Below are positions 1 to 5,976 of a stretch of DNA of 9,610 nucleotides, in pieces. Below the pieces are notes generated by a model that saw only the letters and a program-made list of their open reading frames with translations, had not been told where the DNA came from and made no database searches. The DNA is from Haloarculaceae archaeon. GTDB lineage: Archaea; Halobacteriota; Halobacteria; Halobacteriales; Haloarculaceae. Each line of letters begins with the position of its first letter. Position 1 is the stretch's first letter. The DNA is taken from NCBI GenBank assembly GCA_018609945.1, contig JAHENO010000277.1:1-9610 (forward strand). The letters run 5' to 3'. The translations under genes were made by a program, and so were the position numbers.

Positions 1-1287
1 CGCGAGGTGATCCAGCGAGCGTCTGGTCTCGATCTCGGTGGGTTCGGTCATCAGCGCCTCGTCGACTATCTCCGGCCACTTCGTCGTCGGCGGGTGGACG
101 CCGTAATCGAGCATCCGCTTCGCAACGTCCGCGGCGTCCTGGTCGTCAGCGCTCGCGACGAACTCGTGGTGGAACGGCCCGAAGGGCACCTCGTAGTCGA
201 TCTGTTCGGCGAGGTAGTTGGCGTTCAGGACCGCCTTCGCGCTGGCGTCGGTCAGGCCCTCGTCGCCCAGCCGGGCGATGTAGGCAAGCGCCTTCACCAG
301 GACCAGCCAGTTCCCCTCGAAGCCGTGGACTTTCCCGATGGAGTGGTCGGGTTTGAAGCGCTCGTAGCCCCCGCCATCCTCGCGCTCCCGGACCCGTGGC
401 GCCGGAAGGAACGGCGCCAGGTCGCGAACGACACCCACGGGCCCGGCGCCGGGACCACCGCCGCCGTGGGGGGTGGCGAACGTCTTGTGCACGTTGTAGT
501 GCATGATGTCGAACCCCATGTCGCCGGGGCGGGCACGGCCCAGGAGTGCGTTGAGGTTCGCCCCGTCGTAGTAGAGGAGGCCGCCGGCGTCGTGGACGAT
601 CTCGGCGATGTCCTCGATCTCGCGCTCGAACAGCCCGAGGGTGTTGGGGTTGGTCAACATGAGCGCCGCAGTGTCGGGGCCGACGGCTGCCTCCAGCGCC
701 TCCGGGTCGACGCGGCCGTCCTCGCCGCTCGGGAGTTCGACCACCTCGAACCCCGCCAGCGCCGCGCTCGCGAAGTTCGTCCCGTGGGCGCTGTCGGGGA
801 TGACCACCTCGGCGCGGTCCTCGCCGTTGTGTTCGTGGTAGGCCCGCGCGACCAGCACCCCTGTCAGTTCGCCGGCCGCGCCGGCCGGGGGCTGGAGCGT
901 GACCGCGTCCATCCCCCCGATGCGCGCCAGGTAGTCCTGCAACTGTGCCATCGCTTCGAGGATACCCTGGACGTGCTCGTCGTCGCGGTCGGGATGCACT
1001 GCCCCCTCGGGCCGGGCCGCGACGTCCTCGGTGAACGGCGGGTTGTACTTCATCGTACACGAACCCAGCGGGAAGGGGCCGCTCTCGACGCCGTAGTTCA
1101 TCTGGGAGAGCCGCGTGTAGTGGCGGGCCAGTTCCGGCTCTTCGAGGGCCGGCAACGTCAGGGAGTCCCGCGTCAGCTCGTCCGGGAGCGGCGTGTCTTC
1201 CCCGACTTCGACCTCTGTGCTATCCTTCTCCGAGAGCAGGGGCTCGTACCGGTCGCCCTCGACCCAGCGGGCCTGGTCGTATCTCAC
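1..1287 (-). CDS. gcvPB: Glycine dehydrogenase (decarboxylating) subunit 2, C-terminus cut by window edge
   Basis: This is subunit 2 of the P-protein of the glycine cleavage system. With subunit 1 it uses pyridoxal phosphate to decarboxylate glycine and passes the aminomethyl group to lipoyl-GcvH. The frame is open from a GTG start to the window edge, giving 429 visible codons; the family usually runs somewhat longer, so roughly the last few tens of residues lie outside. Family motifs are visible: GSCTMKYNP near residues 75-83, TNPNTLGLFE, and NVHKTFATPHGGGGPG, in which Lys268 (codon 484-486) is the expected Schiff-base lysine. The GTG start overlaps the gcvPA stop by four bases and is preceded, five bases away, by a strong Shine-Dalgarno, so the two subunits are almost certainly co-translated. 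The identification rests on motif recognition and the gcvPA neighbour; I see no internal defect. Confidence 0.96.
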   Translation of the reverse strand, partial: MRYDQARWVEGDRYEPLLSEKDSTEVEVGEDTPLPDELTRDSLTLPALEEPELARHYTRLSQMNYGVESGPFPLGSCTMKYNPPFTEDVAARPEGAVHPDRDDEHVQGILEAMAQLQDYLARIGGMDAVTLQPPAGAAGELTGVLVARAYHEHNGEDRAEVVIPDSAHGTNFASAALAGFEVVELPSGEDGRVDPEALEAAVGPDTAALMLTNPNTLGLFEREIEDIAEIVHDAGGLLYYDGANLNALLGRARPGDMGFDIMHYNVHKTFATPHGGGGPGAGPVGVVRDLAPFLPAPRVREREDGGGYERFKPDHSIGKVHGFEGNWLVLVKALAYIARLGDEGLTDASAKAVLNANYLAEQIDYEVPFGPFHHEFVASADDQDAADVAKRMLDYGVHPPTTKWPEIVDEALMTEPTEIETRRSLDHLA

Positions 1288-2618
1288 GCCGCCACCTCCT
1301 GGAAAGCAGCGACGAGACCGTCGACGGCCTCCGCGTTCGTCTCTGTCACGCAGACTTGGATCCGGTGGTCGTCGATAGCGTGGACCGCATAGCCCGCGTC
1401 TGCGAGGTCGCTGGCGACGGCGGGTGCGGGCTGGTCGACGCCTGCGACGAACTCCCTGAAGTGGTGGTGGTCGTGGACGGGTGCCCGGACGCCGGAGATG
1501 TCGTCCAGCCGTTCGGCGAGACCTTCGGCGCGGGTGACACACTCCTCGGCCAGGTCCAGCAGGCCGTCGGGACCGAGCAGAGCGGCGTGGACGGCCGTCC
1601 GGAGCGCCACCCACGCCTGGTTCGTGCAGATGTTGCTCGTCGCCCGCTCCCGGCGGATGTGCTGCTCGCGGGTCTGGAGGGTGAGCGTGTAGGCCCGGCG
1701 GCCGGCGTCGTCCTCGCTCGCGCCGACCAGCCGTCCGGGCACCTGCCGCAGGAAGTCCTCCCGGGTGACGAACAGCCCCATTCCCATCCCGTAGGCGGTC
1801 CCCAGCCCGAGGGACGCGGCGTCGCCGACGACCACGTCCGCACCGACGTCGGCCGGCCGTTCGAGCAGGGCCAGCGCGACCGGATCCGAACCGAGGCAGA
1901 ACAGCGCGTCGTGGTCGTCGGCCAGCTCCCCGACCGCGCCGAGGTTCTCCTCGATGGTTCCCCGGACTGTCGGAGACTCGGCGTAGACCATGGCGGTGTC
2001 GTCGTCGACCGCCCCCTCGAGTGCCGGGACGTCGACGTTGGCGTCCGCAGTCGGGTAAGTCTCGACGGTCAGGTTCGCCCCGCTCGCGTAGTTGTCGAGG
2101 ACGCCTCGCTTCTCCTCGCGCAGCAGGTCCGGCACCAGGACGCGGGTCCCGTCGGTGGCGCGCACGCGAGTAGCGAGCGTCGCAGCCTCACCCAGCGCCG
2201 TCGCCGCGTCGTAGACAGAGCAGTTCGCCACCCCGAGTCCCGTGAGTTCCACCAGCATCGACTGGTACTCGAAGAGCGCCTGGAGGAACCCCTGGGCGAT
2301 CTCGGGCTGGTACTGCGTGTAGGAAGTGAGAAACTCCTGGCGGTCGGCCAGGTGGTCGACCAGCGAGGGGACGTAGTGGTCGTAGTGACCCCGGCCGAGG
2401 AACTCGACGAGGTCCTCCGTCCGCGAGAGGGTCTCGCGGAGTTCCCGCCGGACGGCCTGCTCGCTGCGCGACTCGATGTCGAACGTCCCGTCGAAGGCCA
2501 CCGAGTCCGGGATGTCGAACAGGTCGGCCTCCTCGTCGACGCCGACCGCGTCGAGCATCGCCTCCGTCTCCGCCTCTCCGTGTGGCGCGTACGGCGTGCC
2601 AGTGTCCTCGCGGCTCAT
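1284..2618 (-). CDS. gcvPA: Glycine dehydrogenase (decarboxylating) subunit 1
   Basis: This is subunit 1 of the two-part P-protein of the glycine cleavage system, working as a heterotetramer with GcvPB in the cytoplasm. The ATG at 2618 gives 444 residues, normal for the family; a TTG ten codons upstream (2648) would only add a basic, unconserved stretch. Family signatures include TSYTQYQPEIAQG near residues 98-110 and ANCSVYDAAT near 131-140, where many relatives have NAS. A PLP lysine is not expected here because it lies on GcvPB. The gene opens a transcript with gcvPB directly downstream (GTGA overlap). The gcvT and gcvH genes, often adjacent in haloarchaea, are not upstream and must be elsewhere. 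The upstream region contains an 8-bp inverted repeat and a weak TATA-like site, so promoter assignment is uncertain. Confidence 0.96.
   Translation of the reverse strand: MSREDTGTPYAPHGEAETEAMLDAVGVDEEADLFDIPDSVAFDGTFDIESRSEQAVRRELRETLSRTEDLVEFLGRGHYDHYVPSLVDHLADRQEFLTSYTQYQPEIAQGFLQALFEYQSMLVELTGLGVANCSVYDAATALGEAATLATRVRATDGTRVLVPDLLREEKRGVLDNYASGANLTVETYPTADANVDVPALEGAVDDDTAMVYAESPTVRGTIEENLGAVGELADDHDALFCLGSDPVALALLERPADVGADVVVGDAASLGLGTAYGMGMGLFVTREDFLRQVPGRLVGASEDDAGRRAYTLTLQTREQHIRRERATSNICTNQAWVALRTAVHAALLGPDGLLDLAEECVTRAEGLAERLDDISGVRAPVHDHHHFREFVAGVDQPAPAVASDLADAGYAVHAIDDHRIQVCVTETNAEAVDGLVAAFQEVAA
1293..1300 (-). promoter_or_regulatory. Shine-Dalgarno for gcvPB
   Basis: On the minus strand AGGAGGTG sits five bases before the GTG start of gcvPB, inside the end of gcvPA. 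It supports the GTG start. It also fits the haloarchaeal habit of using Shine-Dalgarno sites for genes inside an operon while leading genes are often leaderless. Confidence 0.85.
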
Positions 2619-2646
2619 GCGTCCGAACGTGGGCCTCCGCGTACCC

Positions 2647-2659
2647 AACCTTTACGGTT
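2647..2659 (-). promoter_or_regulatory. Possible weak promoter element of gcvPA within AACC-N5-GGTT
   Basis: On the minus strand a GTAAA core lies between AACC and GGTT, about 35 bases before the gcvPA ATG. If GTAAAG acts as a degenerate TATA box, transcription would begin about eight bases before the start codon. There is no AT-rich element at the exact leaderless spacing. A better TATA-like sequence on the same strand (GTATAAGG, 2757-2764) would give a leader of roughly 110 bases instead. Confidence 0.3.
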
Positions 2660-2664
2660 GATAC

Positions 2665-2690
2665 TGCCGGCGTCGACCATATCGCCGGCA
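2665..2690. repeat. 8-bp perfect inverted repeat upstream of gcvPA
   Basis: TGCCGGCG (2665-2672) and CGCCGGCA (2683-2690) are perfect inverted copies separated by ten bases, with centres 18 bp apart. The repeat lies 47-72 bases before the gcvPA start. It could be an operator for a dimeric regulator or, if gcvPA has a long leader, an RNA hairpin. The sequence shows the repeat; the function is a guess. Confidence 0.5.
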
Positions 2691-2756
2691 TCCACGCTCG
2701 TCGATTCCGGATCGCAGCCGAAAGTGAGCGTGTCACACGGTTTGACATGCCGTGGT

Positions 2757-2773
2757 CCTTATACGCACTAAGG
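2757..2773. repeat. CCTTA-N7-TAAGG inverted repeat overlapping a TATA-like site
   Basis: CCTTA (2757-2761) and TAAGG (2769-2773) are inverted copies separated by seven bases. On the minus strand the left half overlaps GTATAAGG, a plausible TATA box that could start a longer gcvPA transcript. The position fits an operator, but the arms are only five bases long. Confidence 0.35.
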
Positions 2774-2802
2774 TGTCCTTGGTCTGTTCAAAACAATCAA
2801 TA

Positions 2803-2821
2803 GTTAAGGTTTATTATTAAC
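2803..2821 (+). promoter_or_regulatory. Leaderless promoter of the DUF5789-like gene, TATA box inside a palindrome
   Basis: TTTATTA at 2810-2816 is centred 27 bases before the ATG at 2840, the spacing expected for an archaeal leaderless transcript. The box is enclosed by GTTAA (2803-2807) and TTAAC (2817-2821), with a nested GGTT (2808-2811) and AACC (2819-2822). A protein bound to this palindrome would compete directly with TBP. Confidence 0.7.
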
Positions 2822-2839
2822 CGTGAACTTCGGACAGGT

Positions 2840-3127
2840 ATGAAGTTCCCAGCGAACGCGGAGGAGTCGTTCACCACACACAGTTATCCGAGTACGACCG
2901 AGGAGTTCGTCGCGGAGCACGGCGACGTCGAAATGAAGTTGCCCAATGGCGCGGTCACGCTGGGCGAGGTCCTCGGGAGAGTTCCCAACGAGGAGTTCCA
3001 GACCGAAGAGGACGTGCGGTACGCGACCTACGGCGCACTCGGCGAGGATGCCATCGGCCGGAAGGGGTACAGCGACCGGGACGCGACCTGTCCGGGCGAG
3101 ACTGGCCACGAGCAGGTTTCGTTCTGA
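2840..3127 (+). CDS. Small DUF5789-like haloarchaeal protein
   Basis: The product is 95 residues, acidic and soluble, without signal peptide or membrane segment. It resembles the small haloarchaeal DUF5789 (formerly DUF2795-like) proteins: an N-terminal stretch with Y-P-S/A-T-T-E-E, then LPNGAVTLGEVLGRV near residues 39-53, then a paired helical stretch ending in GRKGYSDRD near 73-81, and a short C-terminal tail ending VSF. The function is unknown; the family is small and widespread in haloarchaea. The ATG lies 27 bases after a good TATA box, so the mRNA is probably leaderless. The FNT-Usp gene follows on the same strand after about 70 bases, but that gene appears to have its own weak promoter, so an operon is possible rather than certain. 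One cysteine (in DATCPGE) is not enough for metal binding. Confidence 0.85.
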   Translation: MKFPANAEESFTTHSYPSTTEEFVAEHGDVEMKLPNGAVTLGEVLGRVPNEEFQTEEDVRYATYGALGEDAIGRKGYSDRDATCPGETGHEQVSF

Positions 3128-3167
3128 GGGCGGTCCGTTTCTGGCGTTCTCTCACCGGAGAGCCAAA

Positions 3168-3175
3168 GGTTTAGT
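3168..3175 (+). promoter_or_regulatory. Weak TATA-like element before the FNT-Usp gene
   Basis: GGTTTAGT contains TTTAG at 3170-3174, centred about 27 bases before 3199-3200. That would place transcription start at or next to the ATG at 3200 and favours that start over the adjacent GTG (3197). The match to the haloarchaeal TATA consensus is modest. Confidence 0.45.
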
Positions 3176-3180
3176 CGCTG

Positions 3181-3197
3181 CCCCGGGTTCCTCGGGG
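3181..3197 (+). repeat. CCCCG-N7-CGGGG inverted repeat abutting the FNT-Usp start
   Basis: CCCCG (3181-3185) and CGGGG (3193-3197) are perfect inverted copies, extendable by a G-U pair in RNA. If transcription starts at the ATG this is only a DNA palindrome at the initiation site. In a read-through mRNA from the upstream gene it would fold right before the start codon. No T-run follows, so it is not an evident terminator. Confidence 0.35.
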
Positions 3198-3199
3198 TG

Positions 3200-5044
3200 A
3201 TGGCAGAGGGTGACGGACGTCGGGACGAGGCGGCCACCGAGGCAGCTGAAACACTCCGCGAGGCCGTCGAGCGGTCGAGAAGCGGCGCACCGGCAGCCGG
3301 ACGGGTGGTGCGGGACAGGTTCTCGGCCGACGAGGTCTTCCAGCGCATCGTCGCCGCCGCGGACGAAGAGATTACCGCGGGAAGCCGGGAACTGTTCTTC
3401 AGCGGTCTCGCAGCCGGCTTCGCGATCACTATCACGTTCCTGCTGTACGTCTCGCTGACCAACTCGACCGGCGGTGATCCCGTACTGAGTGCGCTGCTGT
3501 ACCCGCTGGGGTTCATCTACATCATCATCGGCGGCTACCAGCTCTACACCGAGAACACGCTGCCGCCGGTGGCGCTGACGCTCGAGCGGATCGCGTCGAT
3601 CCCGGCACTGTTGCGAAACTGGATCGTCGTCCTCGCGGGGAATTTCACCGGGGGCACCCTCGGGGCCGCGGCACTCGCGTGGGGCGGGGTCCTCTCGGCC
3701 GACGAGGCGACGGTCGCGGCCGACCTCGCGAGCAAGGGCATCGAGACTGCCGGACCGGTACTGTTCGCGAAGGCCGCCTTCGCCGGGCTGATCGTGGCTG
3801 GCGTCGTCTGGGTCGAATACGCAGCCCGCGACACCATCTCCCGGCTCGTCGTCGTCTACTTCGCGTTCCTGTCGATCCCTATCGGCGGGCTGTTTCACGT
3901 CGTCGTCTCGTATACGGAGATGATCTACCTCGTGTTGCTGGGCGAATTGGGAGTGCTGCTCGGGCTGCGTGCGTTCGTCGTCCCGGTGTTGCTGGGTAAC
4001 ACTCTCGGCGGGGTAGTGCTCGTGACCGTGGTCAACTACTTCCAGACGACCGAAGACCGCCTGGAGTCGGCCCGGTTCGAGGGGGCCAACCGGCAGCTCT
4101 CGGTGCGGGAGTGGCTCTTCGGCGGGTTCGTCGGTCGGTCGTACGTCCCGCTGATCGACACCGGCGAGGGCAGGGCCGTCGAACGGGGCCCCTACCGCAT
4201 CGTCGTGCCCATCGCGAACCCGCGGACGGAGACTGACCTGGTCGATTTCGCCTGCACCCTGGCAGCTGGCATCGACGACGCTGTCGTCCACGCGGTCCAC
4301 ATCGTCCAGCTCCCGACGACGCGGTATCAGGGCTACGGCGCCGGACAGAGCCAGCGGATCGTCGACGAATCGGAGGCCCAGATGGCGGATATCCGTGCGG
4401 TCGCGGAAACCCACGATGTCGCGTTCAAATCCTCGACGGTGCTCTCGCACCGCTCGTTCGAGGAACTGTTCAACGTCGCGCGGCGCCGCGAGGCCGACCT
4501 CGTGGTCCTTGGCTGGGGCGAGGACAGGGTGTGGGGAGCCGGCCGCGCCGACCGGCCGGTCGACGAACTGGCTGCGGACCTGCCCTGTGACTTCCTCGTT
4601 CTCAGGGACCGCGACCTGGACACGTCCGAACTGTTGCTCGCCACCGAGGGCGGTCCGGAGGCCGAACTGAACGCCGAGGTGGCACGGACGCTCCAGGAGG
4701 TCGACGGCTCCGACGTCTCGTTGCTCCACGTCGTCGACGGTCCGGGCCAGCGCGACGCCGGCGAGCGGTTCCTCCAGAACTGGGCCGACGAACACGGTCT
4801 GGAGGACGCGGTTGCTGTCGTCGACGACAGCGGCGACGTCGAGAAGGCCATCGCCCGCGAGGCCGCCGATCACACGCTCCTGATGGTCGGAGCCACGGAG
4901 CGGGGCCTCCTCTCGCGGCTCCACAGAGAGTCCTTGCACATGGACACCATCCAGGACCTCGAGTGTTCGGTGCTATTCGCCGAGCGGGCGTCGGAGCGCG
5001 GTCCTATCAGGCGGGCCGTGTCCCGACTGCTGGGTCGCTCCTAG
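3200..5044 (+). CDS. Formate/nitrite transporter (FNT) family channel with two C-terminal UspA domains
   Basis: The product is 614 residues from ATG 3200 (615 from the adjacent GTG 3197). After a charged N-terminus come about six membrane segments (roughly residues 65-282) with FNT hallmarks: FSG near 67, an omega-loop LYTENTL with Thr117, GNFTGG near 147, Lys191 in LFAKAAFAGLIV, the central pore His233 in GLFHVVVSYTEM, and GNTLGG near 266-271. Two universal-stress-like domains follow, about 332-471 and 477-594. Their ATP-loop equivalents (LGWGEDRVWG and VGATERGLLS) are degenerate relative to G-x2-G-x9-G-S/T. FNT proteins are pentameric channels for formate, nitrite or hydrosulfide; Usp domains bind nucleotides and often regulate transporters in haloarchaea. 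The substrate cannot be read from sequence, and the usual Ala-Asn after the pore histidine is replaced. The gene ends convergently against the Nmad3-like gene. Confidence 0.9.
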   Translation: MAEGDGRRDEAATEAAETLREAVERSRSGAPAAGRVVRDRFSADEVFQRIVAAADEEITAGSRELFFSGLAAGFAITITFLLYVSLTNSTGGDPVLSALLYPLGFIYIIIGGYQLYTENTLPPVALTLERIASIPALLRNWIVVLAGNFTGGTLGAAALAWGGVLSADEATVAADLASKGIETAGPVLFAKAAFAGLIVAGVVWVEYAARDTISRLVVVYFAFLSIPIGGLFHVVVSYTEMIYLVLLGELGVLLGLRAFVVPVLLGNTLGGVVLVTVVNYFQTTEDRLESARFEGANRQLSVREWLFGGFVGRSYVPLIDTGEGRAVERGPYRIVVPIANPRTETDLVDFACTLAAGIDDAVVHAVHIVQLPTTRYQGYGAGQSQRIVDESEAQMADIRAVAETHDVAFKSSTVLSHRSFEELFNVARRREADLVVLGWGEDRVWGAGRADRPVDELAADLPCDFLVLRDRDLDTSELLLATEGGPEAELNAEVARTLQEVDGSDVSLLHVVDGPGQRDAGERFLQNWADEHGLEDAVAVVDDSGDVEKAIAREAADHTLLMVGATERGLLSRLHRESLHMDTIQDLECSVLFAERASERGPIRRAVSRLLGRS

Positions 5045-5193
5045 CCCCGGTCAGAAACCCCGGGAGACGAACGGCGTCGATGCTGTCGATGTCCTCGCCG
5101 ATATCGACCGCGTCCGGGAGATTGCCCGGCGGTGCATCGTCCGCGACCGGGACCGTCTCACCCTCGACGAGCGACAACCAGACTGCGGCGAAA
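5007..5193 (-). pseudogene. Out-of-frame C-terminal continuation of the Nmad3-like gene
   Basis: One base of the AAA triplet at 5191-5193 (TTT on the coding strand) separates the nominal frame from a second open frame that runs to a TGA at 5007-5009. Removing one base would make the protein continue from Ala247 as FAAVWLSLVEGETVPVADD and on for 61 residues in all, for 308 in total. The new frame has the composition of a haloarchaeal gene (acidic, G/C-rich third positions, purine-rich first positions), unlike the nominal tail FRRSLVVARRG. It has no ATG; a TTG within it could in principle start a separate small protein. The last 38 bases overlap the FNT-Usp gene convergently, so the final dozen residues may not be native. 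Confidence 0.5.
5045..5157. other. Nominal convergent gap that still looks coding on the minus strand
   Basis: Between the FNT-Usp stop and the nominal stop of the Nmad3-like gene lie 113 bases. On the minus strand they read without stop in one frame, with acidic residues and about 80% G/C at third positions. I interpret this as the displaced 3' end of the Nmad3-like gene rather than true spacer. No T-run terminator is visible. Confidence 0.55.
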
Positions 5194-5934
5194 GGCCTCG
5201 TCGAACGCGAGCAGGAGTTTAGCCGACCGGCCCTCGAACCGGAGCGGCCGACGCCACCACGGTCCGCGCCCGGAGTCTTCCGAGAGTTCGGTCACCAGTT
5301 CGTTTGCCTCGGTCCCGCCGGCCGGACTGCTCAGAGGGACACAGCGGTCGTACAGCCGCGAGCCCTCGGGGTCGCCCAGGAGGAACACCCGCGCGTCCAC
5401 GGGGTCGCGCTTGACGTGCGCGTTGGTGGCGAACGGTGCCCGACGGGCCGCTGACAGGCTCCGGTACTCCTCGCCGGTCACCGGATCCCGCGCCAGTTGG
5501 AACCGGCCGACTATGAACGCCCCCCACTCGGGCGGGAGCCACTGCTGCGCCAGGGAGGACGCGTCGTCGGGCGCGGTATCGTCGGCGTCCAGCCCCATCC
5601 CGAGGGTTACCGAGAGCGTCGCGTAGAAGAACACGTAGTCACCAGCCGACAGTTCGGCGAGGGGGCCGGCCTTGACACCGTGTTCGTCCCCGTAGGTGTA
5701 CTGTTCGCCACAGGGGTACTCGGGAAATTCGGGATCGAGGTGGACCGGCGTCTCCCGAAGCTCCTCGGGGATGGTGACGTCGAGGTGTGGCGCGAGATCA
5801 CCGTACGTGGGTGCGTCCGTGACGGGTTCGGTCTCCGGGATGGGAAGGAACTCGAAGCGGCCGTCCGGAGAGACGGGGGCACGGAAGCCAGGCTCGTTCG
5901 TATTGGCGCCGACGTTGATGGCGATGGCCCGCAT
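5158..5934 (-). CDS. Nmad3-like putative nucleotide-modification protein, probably frameshifted near its 3' end
   Basis: The nominal product is 258 residues, soluble, with no signal or membrane segment. The start MRAIAINVGANT followed by PDGRFEFLPIPE near residues 23-34 resembles the nucleotide modification associated domain 3 (Nmad3), in which a Ser/Ala-Pro...PDG...LPIP pattern is characteristic. Further blocks are HLDPEFPEYP (65-74), YTYGDEHGVKAGPL (79-92), GDYVFFYATL (98-107), WLPPEWGAFIVGRF (132-145), NAHVKRD (171-177) and SRLYDR (192-197). Nmad domains were predicted from gene context to act on modified bases; no activity is established here and I see no phage context. Residues after about 247 are doubtful because the reading frame appears to shift at 5191-5193. 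The ATG has a TATA-like element at leaderless spacing. It follows the zinc-ribbon gene by 42 bases on the same strand. Alternative: simply a conserved haloarchaeal protein of unknown function. Confidence 0.6.
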   Translation of the reverse strand: MRAIAINVGANTNEPGFRAPVSPDGRFEFLPIPETEPVTDAPTYGDLAPHLDVTIPEELRETPVHLDPEFPEYPCGEQYTYGDEHGVKAGPLAELSAGDYVFFYATLSVTLGMGLDADDTAPDDASSLAQQWLPPEWGAFIVGRFQLARDPVTGEEYRSLSAARRAPFATNAHVKRDPVDARVFLLGDPEGSRLYDRCVPLSSPAGGTEANELVTELSEDSGRGPWWRRPLRFEGRSAKLLLAFDEAFRRSLVVARRG

Positions 5935-5958
5935 TACCTGTTCGACGGTTCCGGGAAT

Positions 5959-5964
5959 GAAAAG
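5959..5964 (-). promoter_or_regulatory. TATA-like element of the Nmad3-like gene
   Basis: On the minus strand TTTTCA within CCTTTTCATTC is centred about 27 bases before the ATG at 5934, fitting a leaderless transcript starting in the gap after the zinc-ribbon gene. The match to consensus is weak; co-transcription with the upstream gene is also possible. Confidence 0.45.
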
Positions 5965-5976
5965 GCTCGCTGTCCG

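Larger units (their letters stand above)
2619..2839. other. Divergent intergenic region gcvPA / DUF5789-like gene
   Basis: These 221 bases hold no convincing gene; small open frames here lack family features. The right half (2755-2822) is much richer in A and T than the surroundings and contains TATA-like elements on both strands and two inverted repeats. The left half contains the GC-rich inverted repeat near gcvPA. It therefore acts as the control region for both divergent transcripts. Confidence 0.7.

Noticed and set aside
7..1392. Long plus-strand open frame opposite gcvPB
   Set aside because: It is the antisense shadow of gcvPB, which has clear PLP and family motifs. The plus-strand translation is rich in Val and Arg without any recognisable domain. 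GC-rich genomes commonly show such long shadows.
2619..2648. Longer gcvPA start at TTG 2648
   Set aside because: It would add ten basic residues. The ATG at 2618 gives the normal family N-terminus beginning MSRED.
2188..2748. Minus-strand ORF beginning in the divergent region
   Set aside because: It overlaps gcvPA in another frame, is Arg/Gly/Pro-rich and resembles no family; its start is poorly placed relative to any TATA-like site.
1356..2771. 471-codon plus-strand open frame opposite gcvPA
   Set aside because: It has no family features and mirrors gcvPA; the minus-strand protein is unmistakable.
3152..4939. 595-codon minus-strand open frame opposite the FNT-Usp gene
   Set aside because: The plus strand encodes a complete FNT-Usp protein with membrane segments and conserved pore residues. 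The minus frame is a compositional shadow.
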